NCBI GenBank assembly: GCA_000727475.1
Contig: KL647291.1
Location: forward strand, 1,925,527-1,989,526
Length of the DNA: 64,000 bases
Source of the DNA: Sarcocystis neurona
Taxonomy: Eukaryota; Apicomplexa; Conoidasida; Eucoccidiorida; Sarcocystidae
Direction of reading: 5' to 3'
The position numbers and the translations under genes were made by a program. Position 1 is the first letter of the stretch. Every line of letters starts with the position of its first letter. The notes under the pieces were generated by a model that did no database searches, was not told where the DNA came from, and saw only the letters and a list, made by a program, of their open reading frames with translations. Positions 22,601 to 32,338 of this stretch are shown piece after piece.

Positions 22601-25517
22601 GGCAGCTGCGGCGTAGAAAATTAACAGGAGCAGAGACGTCATGCCAAAGACGCTGCAGCAGAGACAGCCTGAAGGCTGCCGCCTATCGTTGGCAGGAGCG
22701 GCAGCTCTCTCCTACTGCAGCAGCGGCGTCAGGTGTGTTTCTGCCTAGAGACGGCAGCAGCAACTCACCGGACAGCAATGGGAGAGACAGCTGCGGCAGG
22801 AAGTCTTACAGCAGGAGCAGTAGCTCTAGCAGCAACAACCGCTGCAGTGGCGGCAGAAGCCGCAGCACGGAGCGCTGCCTAAGCAACAGAGGCAACAACA
22901 GGAAAAGTAGCGGAATCGACCGCAGGGAGAGGAACAGCAGCAGCAGCAGACCCTGGAGCAGAAGATACCGCAGCAATGCACCGAGGATGAGAGGCAGCCG
23001 CAGAAGCAATTCCAGCAGCGACAGCAGAAGCAGTGGTCGCAGCAAATCAAGAGCTGCGACGGCAACGCATCTGCGCAGACAGCTTGGTGATGGGGTAGAA
23101 GCACGTTGTGCGTCCAGTGGCGACCACAGCAGCGGCAGCAGCAGGAGGAGCCACCTCACGTTGAGACGGCGGCGGGCGTGGGGTGACCTCGCGTCCTGCA
23201 GCCGAGCAGCAGCGGCAAGGGGTACAGCAGCGCAACGATCAGCTGCAGTAAGAAAGGCAGAGGTAAGAGAGGCCGCAGCAGCAAGAGAGGGTTCAAGGAA
23301 CGGGTCAGCAGCAGCAGCAGCAAGGAAAACGGCAGCAGCAACGGCAACAGCAGCAAGAGGAGACGCGTCCATAAGGGGAGCAACAGCAGCAGCAACTGAG
23401 ACAGCAGGGGGAGACACGTCAGCGGGAGAAATAAGAGTAGCAGTGGACACTGCAGCAGCAGGAGGGACAGCAGCAAGAGCAATAGCAGGGAGCAACATGG
23501 ACGACAGGCGCTGCAGCAGCAACAGCAGACAGCAAGGGCTAGACAGCAGCAGGACCCGTTGGAGAAAACAGGCAAACACAAGGAGCAGCAGCACCAGCAG
23601 CGGCCTCCGATGTGAGGAGGAGAGAGAAAGAGACAGCAGCGGGGGCGTCAGCAGCGGGGGCGTCAGCAGCGGCGGCGTCAGCAGCGTCTCCCGGAGAAGC
23701 AGACGCAGCACGAGTGGGAATTGCAGGAGCTGCTGCAGCAGCAGCAGTGCGAGAACGAAGGGGAGCATCAGCCTGTCCAACGTCACTTCTCGCAACAGCA
23801 GCAGCGGCGACAGCAGGAGAAGCAGGAGGGAAAGGAGGAAAAGACGCAGCAGCCCAGGGCAAAGCAAAACGGATGTGTGCACCAGCACTGCAGAGACGCA
23901 GGTGACTGAAGAGCCGCGCTACTTCTCGTTGCAGCGACGGCGGAAGAAAAACTGGGAAGGGCTGACAGGCGGCAGTGACGCGGAAGAGGAGCTGCGTGCA
24001 GCAGAGAAGAGGCGCCCGCCGTTTCAGTATGGTAAGGAGTCGCCGCTGGTACGCGCCCAAAGACGCTACGGCAACGCCTGCAGCAGGAGCAGCACTAGCA
24101 GCGGCGAGAGTCATCCAGAATCGACTGCGGCTGTTTCTGCTCGAGTGCGGACCACGCAGCAGCAGAAGCTGCTGCCAGACGGCTCTCCTTTTCTTCGGTC
24201 TGCTTCTTCCCAGCGCCCCGAGCAGCAGACGCAGCAGCAGCTCCAGCAGCTACGGCAGCAGAAGCAGCGGCAGGGACGACGGGGCCAGGCGGAACAGCGG
24301 CAGATGCAGCAGCAGCAGGGGCAGCAGGAGCGGCTCGTGCAACGGCAGCAATTGTCGTACCAACTGCAGCAACAAAAGCATTTGGAGCAGCAGCAAACGC
24401 AGCAGCAGCAGCTGTCCGAGCAGCAACAACAGCGTTCGAAGACGCCGCACCAGCGGCGGCACCAGAAGCAGCAGCAACAGCGTAGTGCCTCTCTCGAAGA
24501 CGGGAGCGGACGGGGAGAATGGGATGGCGTGCTGGCAACAGTCCCAAAGAAAAAGACGCTGTTGCTGCTTTCACCTGTACAGAGACACAGCATCAGGAGG
24601 CAGAGACGGCCCTCAGACCCGCGTCGGATGAGGCACTCGGTCCCCACCAGCAGCAACGGCGAACGTGCCGAAGTCTCACGTCATGCGGGCGCACTTCGCA
24701 TCAGCGAGGGCCGCCGCCGCAGCAGTCCCTGGAACAGGAGCAGCAGCAACGGGAGAAACATCGGCGACAGCGACAGGAGCAGCAGTGGCAACAACCGCAG
24801 CAGCAACGACAGCAACCGAAGCAGCAGCGGGAGCAACAGAAGGGAACGTCGCTTCGTAGAAGCGCGTCGTCGCGGTCTGCCGAGCAAGAGGAAACGCCTG
24901 CCGCGCCGCAGCAGCAGGAGCAGCAGCGGCATCGGGAGGAGAAGGAGAAAGACGTGGCACTCGGATAGCAGCAGCAGCAGCATCGACCCCCTGTTGAAGA
25001 ACAGAAGCACACAGCAGAGAGGGGAAAGCAGCTGCAGCAGGAGCAGCCCCCAAGCGCACAAGGAACCGCAGCAGTGCCCAAGAGATGCACGCCAAAGTCG
25101 CAAACTTCGACGGCACGGGAGCGCGAGGCAGCACACATTGCTGCAGCAGCAGCAGCGCGAGGGACAGGGCAGAGTCGAACAGCACATGCTGCTTGATTCT
25201 GCGAGGATTCTCTGGTTTGCAGAGCTGCTGCTGCACGCCGCGACGACCAGCTTCTGTCGACGCGTACGTAGTACGTGTCGGCCAGCGTGGAACACAGCCA
25301 TGACGCTGGCGCCTACTTGGCTCGCAGAGGCGGCGGTGGCGGCGACAGCAACAAAAGACCGAGCAACAGCAACAGCAGGAGAACTGGAAGAAGGCGCACC
25401 AGCTCTAAAGACAGGAATGGCAGCGGAGGGAACGAGACGAGACGGCAACTGTCTAACGTTCGAGGATGCTTCATGGCTGCTGCAGCAGCTGGAGACATGG
25501 CGCTGCGATGAAGGCAG
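19642..25517 (+). CDS. very long Ser/Arg/Gln-rich repeat-bearing open frame, probable exon
   Basis: One frame stays open for 5.9 kb (to a TAA at 25537-25539). It is dominated by AGC-read CAG repeats giving Ser/Arg-rich low complexity. It also has non-repetitive stretches near 23.90-24.06 kb (EEPRYFSLQRRRKKNWEG), 24.50-24.68 kb, 25.17-25.33 kb (MLLDSARILWFAELLLHAA) and 25.45-25.51 kb (LTFEDASWLLQQLETWRC). A possible donor (GGCAG|GTCTCG) after 25517 precedes a TC-rich intron-like region. Caution: the AGC frame rarely mutates to a stop, and alternative frames look equally natural in places (21113-21523 plus, 21121-22431 minus, 24676-25236 minus). Coding is likely somewhere here, but frame and strand are not secure. 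It may be the upstream part of the large gene at 27.9-54.0 kb. Confidence 0.4.
23641..23687 (+). repeat. 15-base in-frame tandem repeat, three copies
   Basis: GGGGGCGTCAGCAGC is repeated three times with one base change, inside the long plus-strand frame, where it would encode Gly-Gly-Val-Ser-Ser units. Confidence 0.8.
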
Positions 25518-27280
25518 GTCTCGAAAGATAGCGGAATAAGAATGTCCAGTGCGCCTCCCACCTGCATATCCCCTGCGTGCGCGTGTGTGTCTCTCTCTCT
25601 CTGTCTTCTCCCGTCTCGTCTCCCTCATATGTCTGCGTCTACCTACGGGCATCTCTGGATTCGTTTGTCTGCTACATTTCTCTTCTCTTCACAGCGTTGG
25701 CTTCGTCTAAATCTCTCTCTGCTGTCTGCGTCCCTTGCTAGTCAGTCTCCACATCGAAGTCCCTTTCACTTCCGGCATTTCTCCGTCTCTCTCGCCCAGA
25801 GCCTCGCCCGCCCCCTGCGAACTGCGTCCTCCCGGTGCCTCTCTACATCTCTCTCTCGTGTGCTTCCTTCACGCGTGCCGTGTCTTCTCCGCGTGTCTGC
25901 TGCGCCCCCACCTTTTGTTTCTTGCTGGCGTCCTCCGTCTCTTTCTCCGTCTCTCTGTCTTTCCGCTTCTCTCTTTCTTCCCTTTCTCTTTCTCCAAGTG
26001 GGCCACACGCCGTTTCTCCTTCCGCGGAGGTGCGTCTCCACATTTCTCGCTCGTGTTCGACCTGTACTACTCTTTGTCTGCTTGTCCTCGTGCGTACACG
26101 CCACGTATATATTACGTACGTTGGTGAAGAGTCTCTCTCTTTTTCCCTCTCTCGCCGTACGGACTGCTTTACTTTCTCTCTGTTAACAAACGCTTGTGTT
26201 CTCTCTGTGTGGGTGTGTATTTATGTGTGTATCTATCTCTCTCTGTCTCTAGGTAGACACGTGTGTCTACCTGTAACTCTCCCTCCCTCTCTTTACATAT
26301 ATACACATATATGTACCCTCTTCCTCTCCCACTCTATACATATACATATATATATGTCATAGTGTCTTTCTCTCTTTATATATATATATATGTATTTGTC
26401 GCAGTGTACTCTCTGACTCTCTCTCCCTCTCTCTACGTACATATATATATATGTCCCCTTTTTCTCCTCCACTGTATACGCATATATATATATGTAATTT
26501 GTTGTAGTGGCTTTCTCTCTCTGTCTTTTCATACGTGTATACATATATGCGCAATCTCTCTCTCTACGCATATATGTATATGTTTGTCTTTTGTCGTAGT
26601 GGTTTCCTCTCTCTATATATATTTTTGTCGCAGGATCTCTCTCTCGCTCTCTCTATATATATGCGTGATCTCTCTCCCGATATATGCATACACATAAATG
26701 TAAATTTTGCGGTGCTGCATCTCCCTTTCTCTCTTCCTATATATGTGTCTGTACACACGTAATCCCTTTTCCTCTCTCTGTTCTTCTGTCTCTCTTTGTG
26801 GGTGTATACGTGTGTATATAAATACAGGTGGAACAACAACACGTACGTACGTGTGACAAGCATAATTGGATGAATACACGCATATATGTCAGCATTCAAC
26901 AAGGAAAAGAGGAGCAAAGAGAAGAAAATATACACCCGCGGCACAACAACAAAAAGCTCCTCCGCATGTCGTTGCTGTCTTTCCGTCCTCCCTCCCTCCA
27001 CCGTCTTAAATGCGCTTTTGCGCCAGTGCTGTACCAGAATGTATATATACATATGGGTAGATATAGATGCGCGTAGGGCAAGCGACTTTCTCTGTATATT
27101 TGTAGGGGCTATACTATGTGTGTGTGTACCTCCCACGCGTCTAGCTGGAGCAGTGAACGCACACGTGTGTCTCTGTATAGAGCTAGCGACTTTTCCTGTA
27201 TATTTGTATGGCGGTTCTACGTGTGTGTACCTCCTCCGCGTGTAGATGGGGCAGGTATACGCGTGCCTGTGTCTCTGTAG
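25518..27280 (+). other. intron-like pyrimidine-rich region with TATATG microsatellites
   Basis: This stretch is strongly TC-rich on the + strand (CTCTCTCTGTCTCTC), with TATATATATG blocks from about 26.2 to 26.8 kb. Such composition matches the other introns proposed downstream and supports transcription in the + direction. Apparent frames (25542-26186, 26263-26697, 26564-27568 minus) follow the dinucleotide repeats. A good acceptor, GTGTCTCTGTAG, ends at 27280. Confidence 0.5.
27078..27280 (+). repeat. 104-base direct duplication ending in acceptor-like sequence
   Basis: The unit starts AGCGACTT, continues CTGTATATTTGTA and GTGTGTGTACCTCC, and ends GTGTCTCTGTA(TA)G. It begins at 27078 and again at 27182. 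Both copies end in a polypyrimidine-AG that could serve as a 3' splice site. Confidence 0.75.
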
Positions 27281-27615
27281 GGATGAAAAGCTGCTGTTGT
27301 CATTTGGGGAGGGAGGAGGAGGAGCGACGGGCGCGCAGCACGCAGAGCAGTGCCCGCAGCAGCAGCAGCCGCCGAACAGCAACAACAGCAGCAGCTGCAG
27401 CAGCACAGGAACGGGGGGGGCTGAAGTCGGCGACGGCAGCTGCAGCGTATGACGGCGGCGCCGCAGCAGATGCAGCAGCAAGAGCGCTAGCCTTATCTGC
27501 GTGACGCAGCAGTAACAGCAGCAGCAACCGTGGGACACCCGCGCAGCAGCAGCAGCTCCTTGTAGCACCCGCCCCAGCTGTTCAAGAAGCTATTGTCGAA
27601 TACCGTCTCTGCCAG
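27281..27615 (+). CDS. candidate exon or exons upstream of the large gene
   Basis: After the acceptor at 27278-27280, one frame reads DEKLLLSFGEGGGG and stays open to 27452; it would accept phase 2 from the donor at 25517. Another frame ends in a convincing non-repetitive stretch (LLVAPAPAVQEAIVEYRLCQ) up to a CAG|GTCATG donor at 27615 in phase 0, matching the next exon at 27916. That second frame contains an in-frame TGA at 27502-27504, so it is either a separate exon starting after the stop, an annotation artefact or a sequencing error. Confidence 0.3.
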
Positions 27616-27915
27616 GTCATGTTTGCTGCTGTGCATGCATACACATGAAGTATATAAATACGCACCTGTCGGGTTGCTTCGTACGTAGACACCTGTGTAG
27701 ACGTATATATATGAGCAGTCACTCACATACGTAACAGCATATACATATATATATATATATACATATATATGCATGTAAAGGAGCGTTCTTGCGGCTGTCG
27801 CTTCTGTCGTCTCTCTCTTTCACACACTTATGTACACCTCTCTGCTGGTGTGCCTGTTGCTGCCATATCTGTCGCTGCCTGTTTACTGCTGCCGCCGCTG
27901 CTGCCGTTGTGGCAG

Positions 27916-29001
27916 TACTGCTGGTGTTTCGTTCGCTGGTCCTTTGCTGCTCATTTTTCCTCTTTAATTTGTCGCTCCGTTGACGTTGCTGCTGGTGATA
28001 CTGCTGCTGCCTGGGCTGCAGCCGCGCGGGTGTTCCTGATGCTGGCAGAGCATCCCCGCCTCTCCGGCGGCGCCGTCATCTGCCTCGCCCAGTGGCTCCT
28101 CTGCTGGCTACAGCACGCTGCACGAACAGCAGCTGCAGGAGCAGGAGCAGCAGGAGACGCAAGAGAAACAGCAGCAGGAAAAGGCGTGGGAGGAAAGCAG
28201 CACTGGCTGCTGCAGTGTTTAGCGCATGCATTTCTTTTCGGGAGAAATCCATACGTATCTCTGGCTTTTACAGCAGCTCTGTGCACGTCGGTGCAGCAGC
28301 AGCTGGAGGAAGAAGAGGAAGCAGCAGCGACTTCGGCGTGGAGCGAGGAGGGCGAGAGTGCGTGTTGCTGCTTCTGCGACTGGCCACGCGTCGGAAGCAC
28401 CAGCAGCAGCCGCAGCACAGCCTGCTGTCGCTACTCTCCTAGAGCAGCAGGAGCAGCAGCAGAAACAGGTGCCGCCCCCCTTCTTGCCCCCCTAATCACC
28501 AGCAGCAGCACGACAGCGAGCAGTCCCCTGAGCAGCAGCAGAAGCAGGGGTCGACTTGAGAAAAGCAACAGCGCGCAGGACAGCGGCAGCGACGCGCCGA
28601 CGCCTAGTGGAGTGAGAGGCTGCAGCAGCCTGGAGACCTGCAGCAGCGGCAGCAAGAACCGCAGCAACCAGCAGCTGACACGCCTCAGAAGGAGGAGGAG
28701 AAGCAGCAGCAGCAACGGCACTCCGACCAGTTCTCTCTCCCCCCGCAGCCACGGGGAAAAGAGCTGCAACAGCAGCGCCGAGGCAGCGGCTACATTCATC
28801 GGTGATCTGCTACGTGCAGCGGTGACCCAGGGAGAGGGGATCTACTCCTGGAGTTTGCCAAGCGGGAACAGTCCCCGCGCACCTTCTGCAGTCCCGGCAA
28901 AGGCAGCAGCATCTGCCGCAGCAGCACAGCAGCGCGACTCTCCGTCTGCCTTTGCTGCTGACGCAGGATCGGCCAAGAAGGAAAACCACCAGCAGCAGCA
29001 G
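27916..29001 (+). CDS. large repeat-bearing gene, candidate exon (362 codons)
   Basis: Acceptor CCGTTGTGGCAG ends at 27915; donor CAG|GTGGGT follows 29001; both phase 0. The first third is non-repetitive, hydrophobic and helical (VFLMLAEHPRLSGGAVICLA, then WLLQCLAHAFLFGRNPYV), followed by an acidic run (LEEEEEAA), Ser-rich CAG-read low complexity, and a non-repetitive end (FIGDLLRAAVTQGEGIYSW). The paired helices are reminiscent of helical-repeat proteins, but no family can be named. An alternative acceptor at 28021 (GGGCTGCAG) gives another phase. Phase agreement with the following exon is the main support for joining them. Confidence 0.45.
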
Positions 29002-29471
29002 GTGGGTCACTCTCCACACAGCCAGCTGCGAGTCCATGATGCGTGCGTATAGAGAGAGACACGAGAATCCCCGCAACTGCAGCACCGACTGCCCCTCCCC
29101 CCGCCCGTCTCACGCGAATGGATGCAACCGTACCACATGCGTGTTTCCCCGTCTCTCGGTTCTTAAGGCAGGAGTCGCTTCAATTTCCGCGTCGGTCTGT
29201 TTGTGTGCGTGTGCCTGCATCCGTCCTCTTCTCTCTCCCGTGCTCCACCAGAATACATATATATATATATGCATGCAGGACTGACCTTTTCAGTTGTTCC
29301 TGTCTCTGTGTCTCTCTGCGAAGTTTCTCCCTTCGTCTTTTCTAGCTTTTCCTGGGCGCGTGCATGCGTGTGTGTGATGACAGCTCTTTAGACACGTCTC
29401 TCTGTCTCTGTCTCCGTCTCGGTGCATCTTGTGGTTCGGTCTGTGGGGCCCCACACTTGTCTCTTCCTCAG

Positions 29472-30200
29472 ACGCCTGCACGCAATTATCGGAGTACAGA
29501 AGTGCTGCCGTTTCTGGACGATCACATGCGTGGCTCGCGACCTATCTACATACCCGTACTTCTCCATCGAAATCTCTCTCCGGCTGCTCCTCGCGTTTCT
29601 GTTTGTCCTCTTCTAGCTGCTGCTGCCTTCCTGCTGCTGCACTCTGAGACGGGGCGTCTGCTGCTGCTCTTTCTGGTGGGAATACTGCTGCTGCTGCTTG
29701 GGGCGTTCCTGTCGGGAATACTGCCGCTGCTGCCGACTGTCTTGATACTCTTGCTATTGCAGCTCTTACCTCTTTTGAGGTTGCTGCTGCTCCTGCCGCT
29801 CCTGGTGCTGCCAATGGTGCTGGTGCTGCTGTTCTGTGCTACTGCTACGAGGTCTACTCCTGCTGCTGCTGCTGCTTCTGGCGCCGTCGCTAGTGCTGGT
29901 GGTGCTGTTGCTGCTGCTCTGGATATTGTCGCTGTTGCTACTGCTACTGCTGCTGTTGTTACTCTTGCGGCTGCTGGTGTTGCTGCCGCTTTTGCTATTG
30001 CTGCTGTTGCTACTGCTGCTGTTACTACATCTGCTGCGGCGCGTGCTGCTGCTACTGCTGTTGCTATTGCTGCTGGTACTACGCCCGGTGCTGCTACGGA
30101 CGCCGCTGCTGCTGTGGCCACGCTGCCGCTGCTGCTGCTGGTGCCCTGGCTATCGGTATTGCTGTTGCTGGTGCCCCTGCTGTTGGGCATCCTGCTTCAG
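29472..30200 (+). CDS. large repeat-bearing gene, candidate Leu/Ala-rich exon (243 codons)
   Basis: A strong acceptor (TTGTCTCTTCCTCAG) ends at 29471 and the donor CTTCAG|GTGTGC follows 30200; both phase 0 and the length is a multiple of three. It begins with about 45 ordinary residues (STEVLPFLDDHMRGSRPIYI), then becomes extremely Leu-rich and Ala/Val/Thr-rich from CTG/GCT triplets. If translated this would be a long hydrophobic segment able to form several membrane helices. The antisense strand is also open here (29546-30190 minus, Ala/Ser-rich). The intron before it (29002-29471) is TC-rich with a TATATG tract. Confidence 0.4.
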
Positions 30201-30382
30201 GTGTGCTTCTCCTGCTGATATTTCCCGTCCTCCTTCTCATTCTTCGACGGTTGCAGCTGCCGCTGAACTTTCCGCTTCTGGTTTGCTGTTGCTGCTGGCC
30301 TTGCACTCCTGCTGCTGCTGCTGTCAGTGCACTGCACATGTTGCTGCTGTGGACCTGTTATTGTCCTGTCGCTGCTGCTGCT

Positions 30383-30496
30383 GCTGCTCTTCACGCCTGC
30401 TGCCGCTGTATATTCCAGCCCTGCTGCTGCTGGTGGTGCTGCTGCTCTTCACGCCTGCTGCCGCTGTATATTCCAGCCCTGCTCCTGCTGGTGGTG
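30383..30496. repeat. 57-base perfect-type tandem duplication
   Basis: A 57-base unit containing CTCTTCACGCCTGCTGCCGC and TATTCCAGCCCTG occurs twice head to tail with about one difference. The length is a multiple of three and the near identity points to a recent event. Confidence 0.85.
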
Positions 30497-31209
30497 CCAC
30501 GTATAGTGTTGTGTTGGCGTAGATCTGCTGCTGTTTATCTTCCTGCTGCTGCTACTCCTCCTCCTGCTGCCACATGAACTTCAGCTGCTGTCGCTCTGCT
30601 GCCATCTTTCCTGCCGCGACGACTTCTGCTGCAGTCTCTGCTCTCGTGGGTGCTGCTGTGAACCTGCGCTGTGCAACCCGTGTTGCGGCTGCTGTGACGC
30701 TGCTGCTGCTTGTGCTACTGCTCCTCGTGCTGCTGCTGATGTTGCAGAGCAGGTCTTCTTCTTCTTCCTCCTGCTGCTGCTGCGTGGTGCGACGCCCTGC
30801 TGCTGCTGCAGCAGCGACTGCTTTGTCCCCCTGCCGCCCCAACCAGTCCCCGCCCTCCTCGCTGCTGCTGTCGCTTCCTCCGTCGCAGCAGCACGCCAGT
30901 CTCTCAACTCTCGCGTGCATCTCCCGCTGCTGCTGCTGTTGTGTCCCACATGCTCGTCGAGACGCGCACTTCTACCTGCAAGTTGATACGCATGCCTAAA
31001 GTCACCAGCTGAATCAGCGCCTGCTGCTATCGCAGCATTGTATATACATACACATATATATATATATATGTTTATATGTTGATGCGTATAAGTGCGTATG
31101 CAGAAAAATGCATGTACGTGTTAGCGTGCAGGTGTGCTGGCTGCTGATGAAGCAGTTTCTACTGTTACTACTGCACCATACACCTACCTCCTATCCTATC
31201 TCCCACCAT

Positions 31210-31520
31210 ATACATATATGTATATATATATACGTTGATACACGTGTATACTTACATAGGTATACATACACACATAGATACATACAGCTATACGTATAGG
31301 CACATGCACATACGTATACAAATACACACATATGCATAAATATACATACATATACACATACGTCCACATATGCGTACACGCACATACATATACACACATA
31401 CATATACATATACACATACGTACTGAGACACACATACGTGCCTAGATACTTATGTGTCTGTACGGATACAAATATATATATATGTATATACACGTGTACG
31501 GATATATGAATGTGTGTATG
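31210..31520. repeat. ACATAY / TATATG microsatellite tract
   Basis: Near-continuous alternation of ACATAC, ACATAT and ATACGT hexamers gives long meaningless open frames on the minus strand (Tyr/Val/Cys-rich). No gene is inferred. Confidence 0.85.
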
Positions 31521-31649
31521 TATAGATGTAGATACAAGGATTTGTGTAGCGATTCCTTGCATGCACGCAGGTGTGACTGCTGCTGCTGGCTGCCCTACCG
31601 CTGCTGTCGCCGCTGGACAGATGTCCCTTAGTAAAAGCGTACTCTCTAC

Positions 31650-32260
31650 AATACCACACTTGCACGTCTCTGTCTCTATTAAACGTAGTATTATTTATAT
31701 ATATACACATGTAGATGTATGTATGTATATATATCCTACTCTTTAACACAGTATGATGATAAAGTACTACACTTGTGTATATTGATCTCTATTACACCTC
31801 GTACTATATATACATATATGTGTATATAGAATAGCCAAATACTACAGTCGTACATCTGTATCTCTCTGTTACAGGTAGTATTATGTATATATATATGGCT
31901 TCCTCTCTCTATATGTGTATATCGTAGTTCGTACCACACTATAATAATATAATACCACAATTGTATGTATCTGTCTCTGATATGCGTAGTGCTACATATA
32001 CCCCCCTCTGTTGAATACATGCATATTAGTATAAAACATAGTATATCAATATAATACCACAGTTTTACATCTGTCCCTCTCTTTAGAGGTGACCTATAAT
32101 ATATATATAACCCTATAATGCAATATAATAAGGTACTGCCACACTTGTGTATGCCTACGATATTTACTGCCGTAGTAGTAGAAAGGTGTTCTTTGTCCTG
32201 CCACAGTCGCATACATGTTTCTCTGCCTCTGTCTCGATTTATACGAATCTGCCTGCCCGC
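31650..32260 (+). repeat. degenerate minisatellite, about six units of 75-115 bases
   Basis: Units start with AATACCACANTTGTAYRT, continue CTGTCTCTCTNTTA and GTAGTAYTATATATATA, and are seen at about 31650, 31764, 31839, 31951, 32053 and 32133. Spacing varies because each unit carries an internal TATA tract of variable length. It lies in a proposed intron. Confidence 0.65.
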
Positions 32261-32338
32261 AAGTATAAGCATTTCATATATAGACATATATATATATATA
32301 TATATCGTGGTATACACCTGTGTTGTTGTTGCTTGCAG

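Larger units (their letters stand above)
30201..32338 (+). other. intron-like region with CTG block and microsatellites
   Basis: The first part (30.2-30.95 kb) is CTG-rich. A possible further exon starts at 30585 after CATGAACTTCAG and reads Cys-rich in phase 0 (CCHLSCRDDFCCSLCSRG), while the minus frame 30552-30920 is also protein-like, so no call is made. From about 31.04 kb there are TATATG and ACATAY microsatellites, then a minisatellite. The region ends in a strong acceptor (TGTTGTTGTTGCTTGCAG) at 32338. Confidence 0.45.

Noticed and set aside
25542..26700. Plus-strand frames of 130-214 codons rich in Ser, Leu, Arg and Tyr
   Set aside because: Composition follows TCTCTG and TATATG repeats; the region fits an intron better.
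31191..31562. Long minus-strand frames rich in Tyr, Val, Cys and Ile
   Set aside because: They are direct readings of the ACATAY/TATATG microsatellite and carry no unique sequence.
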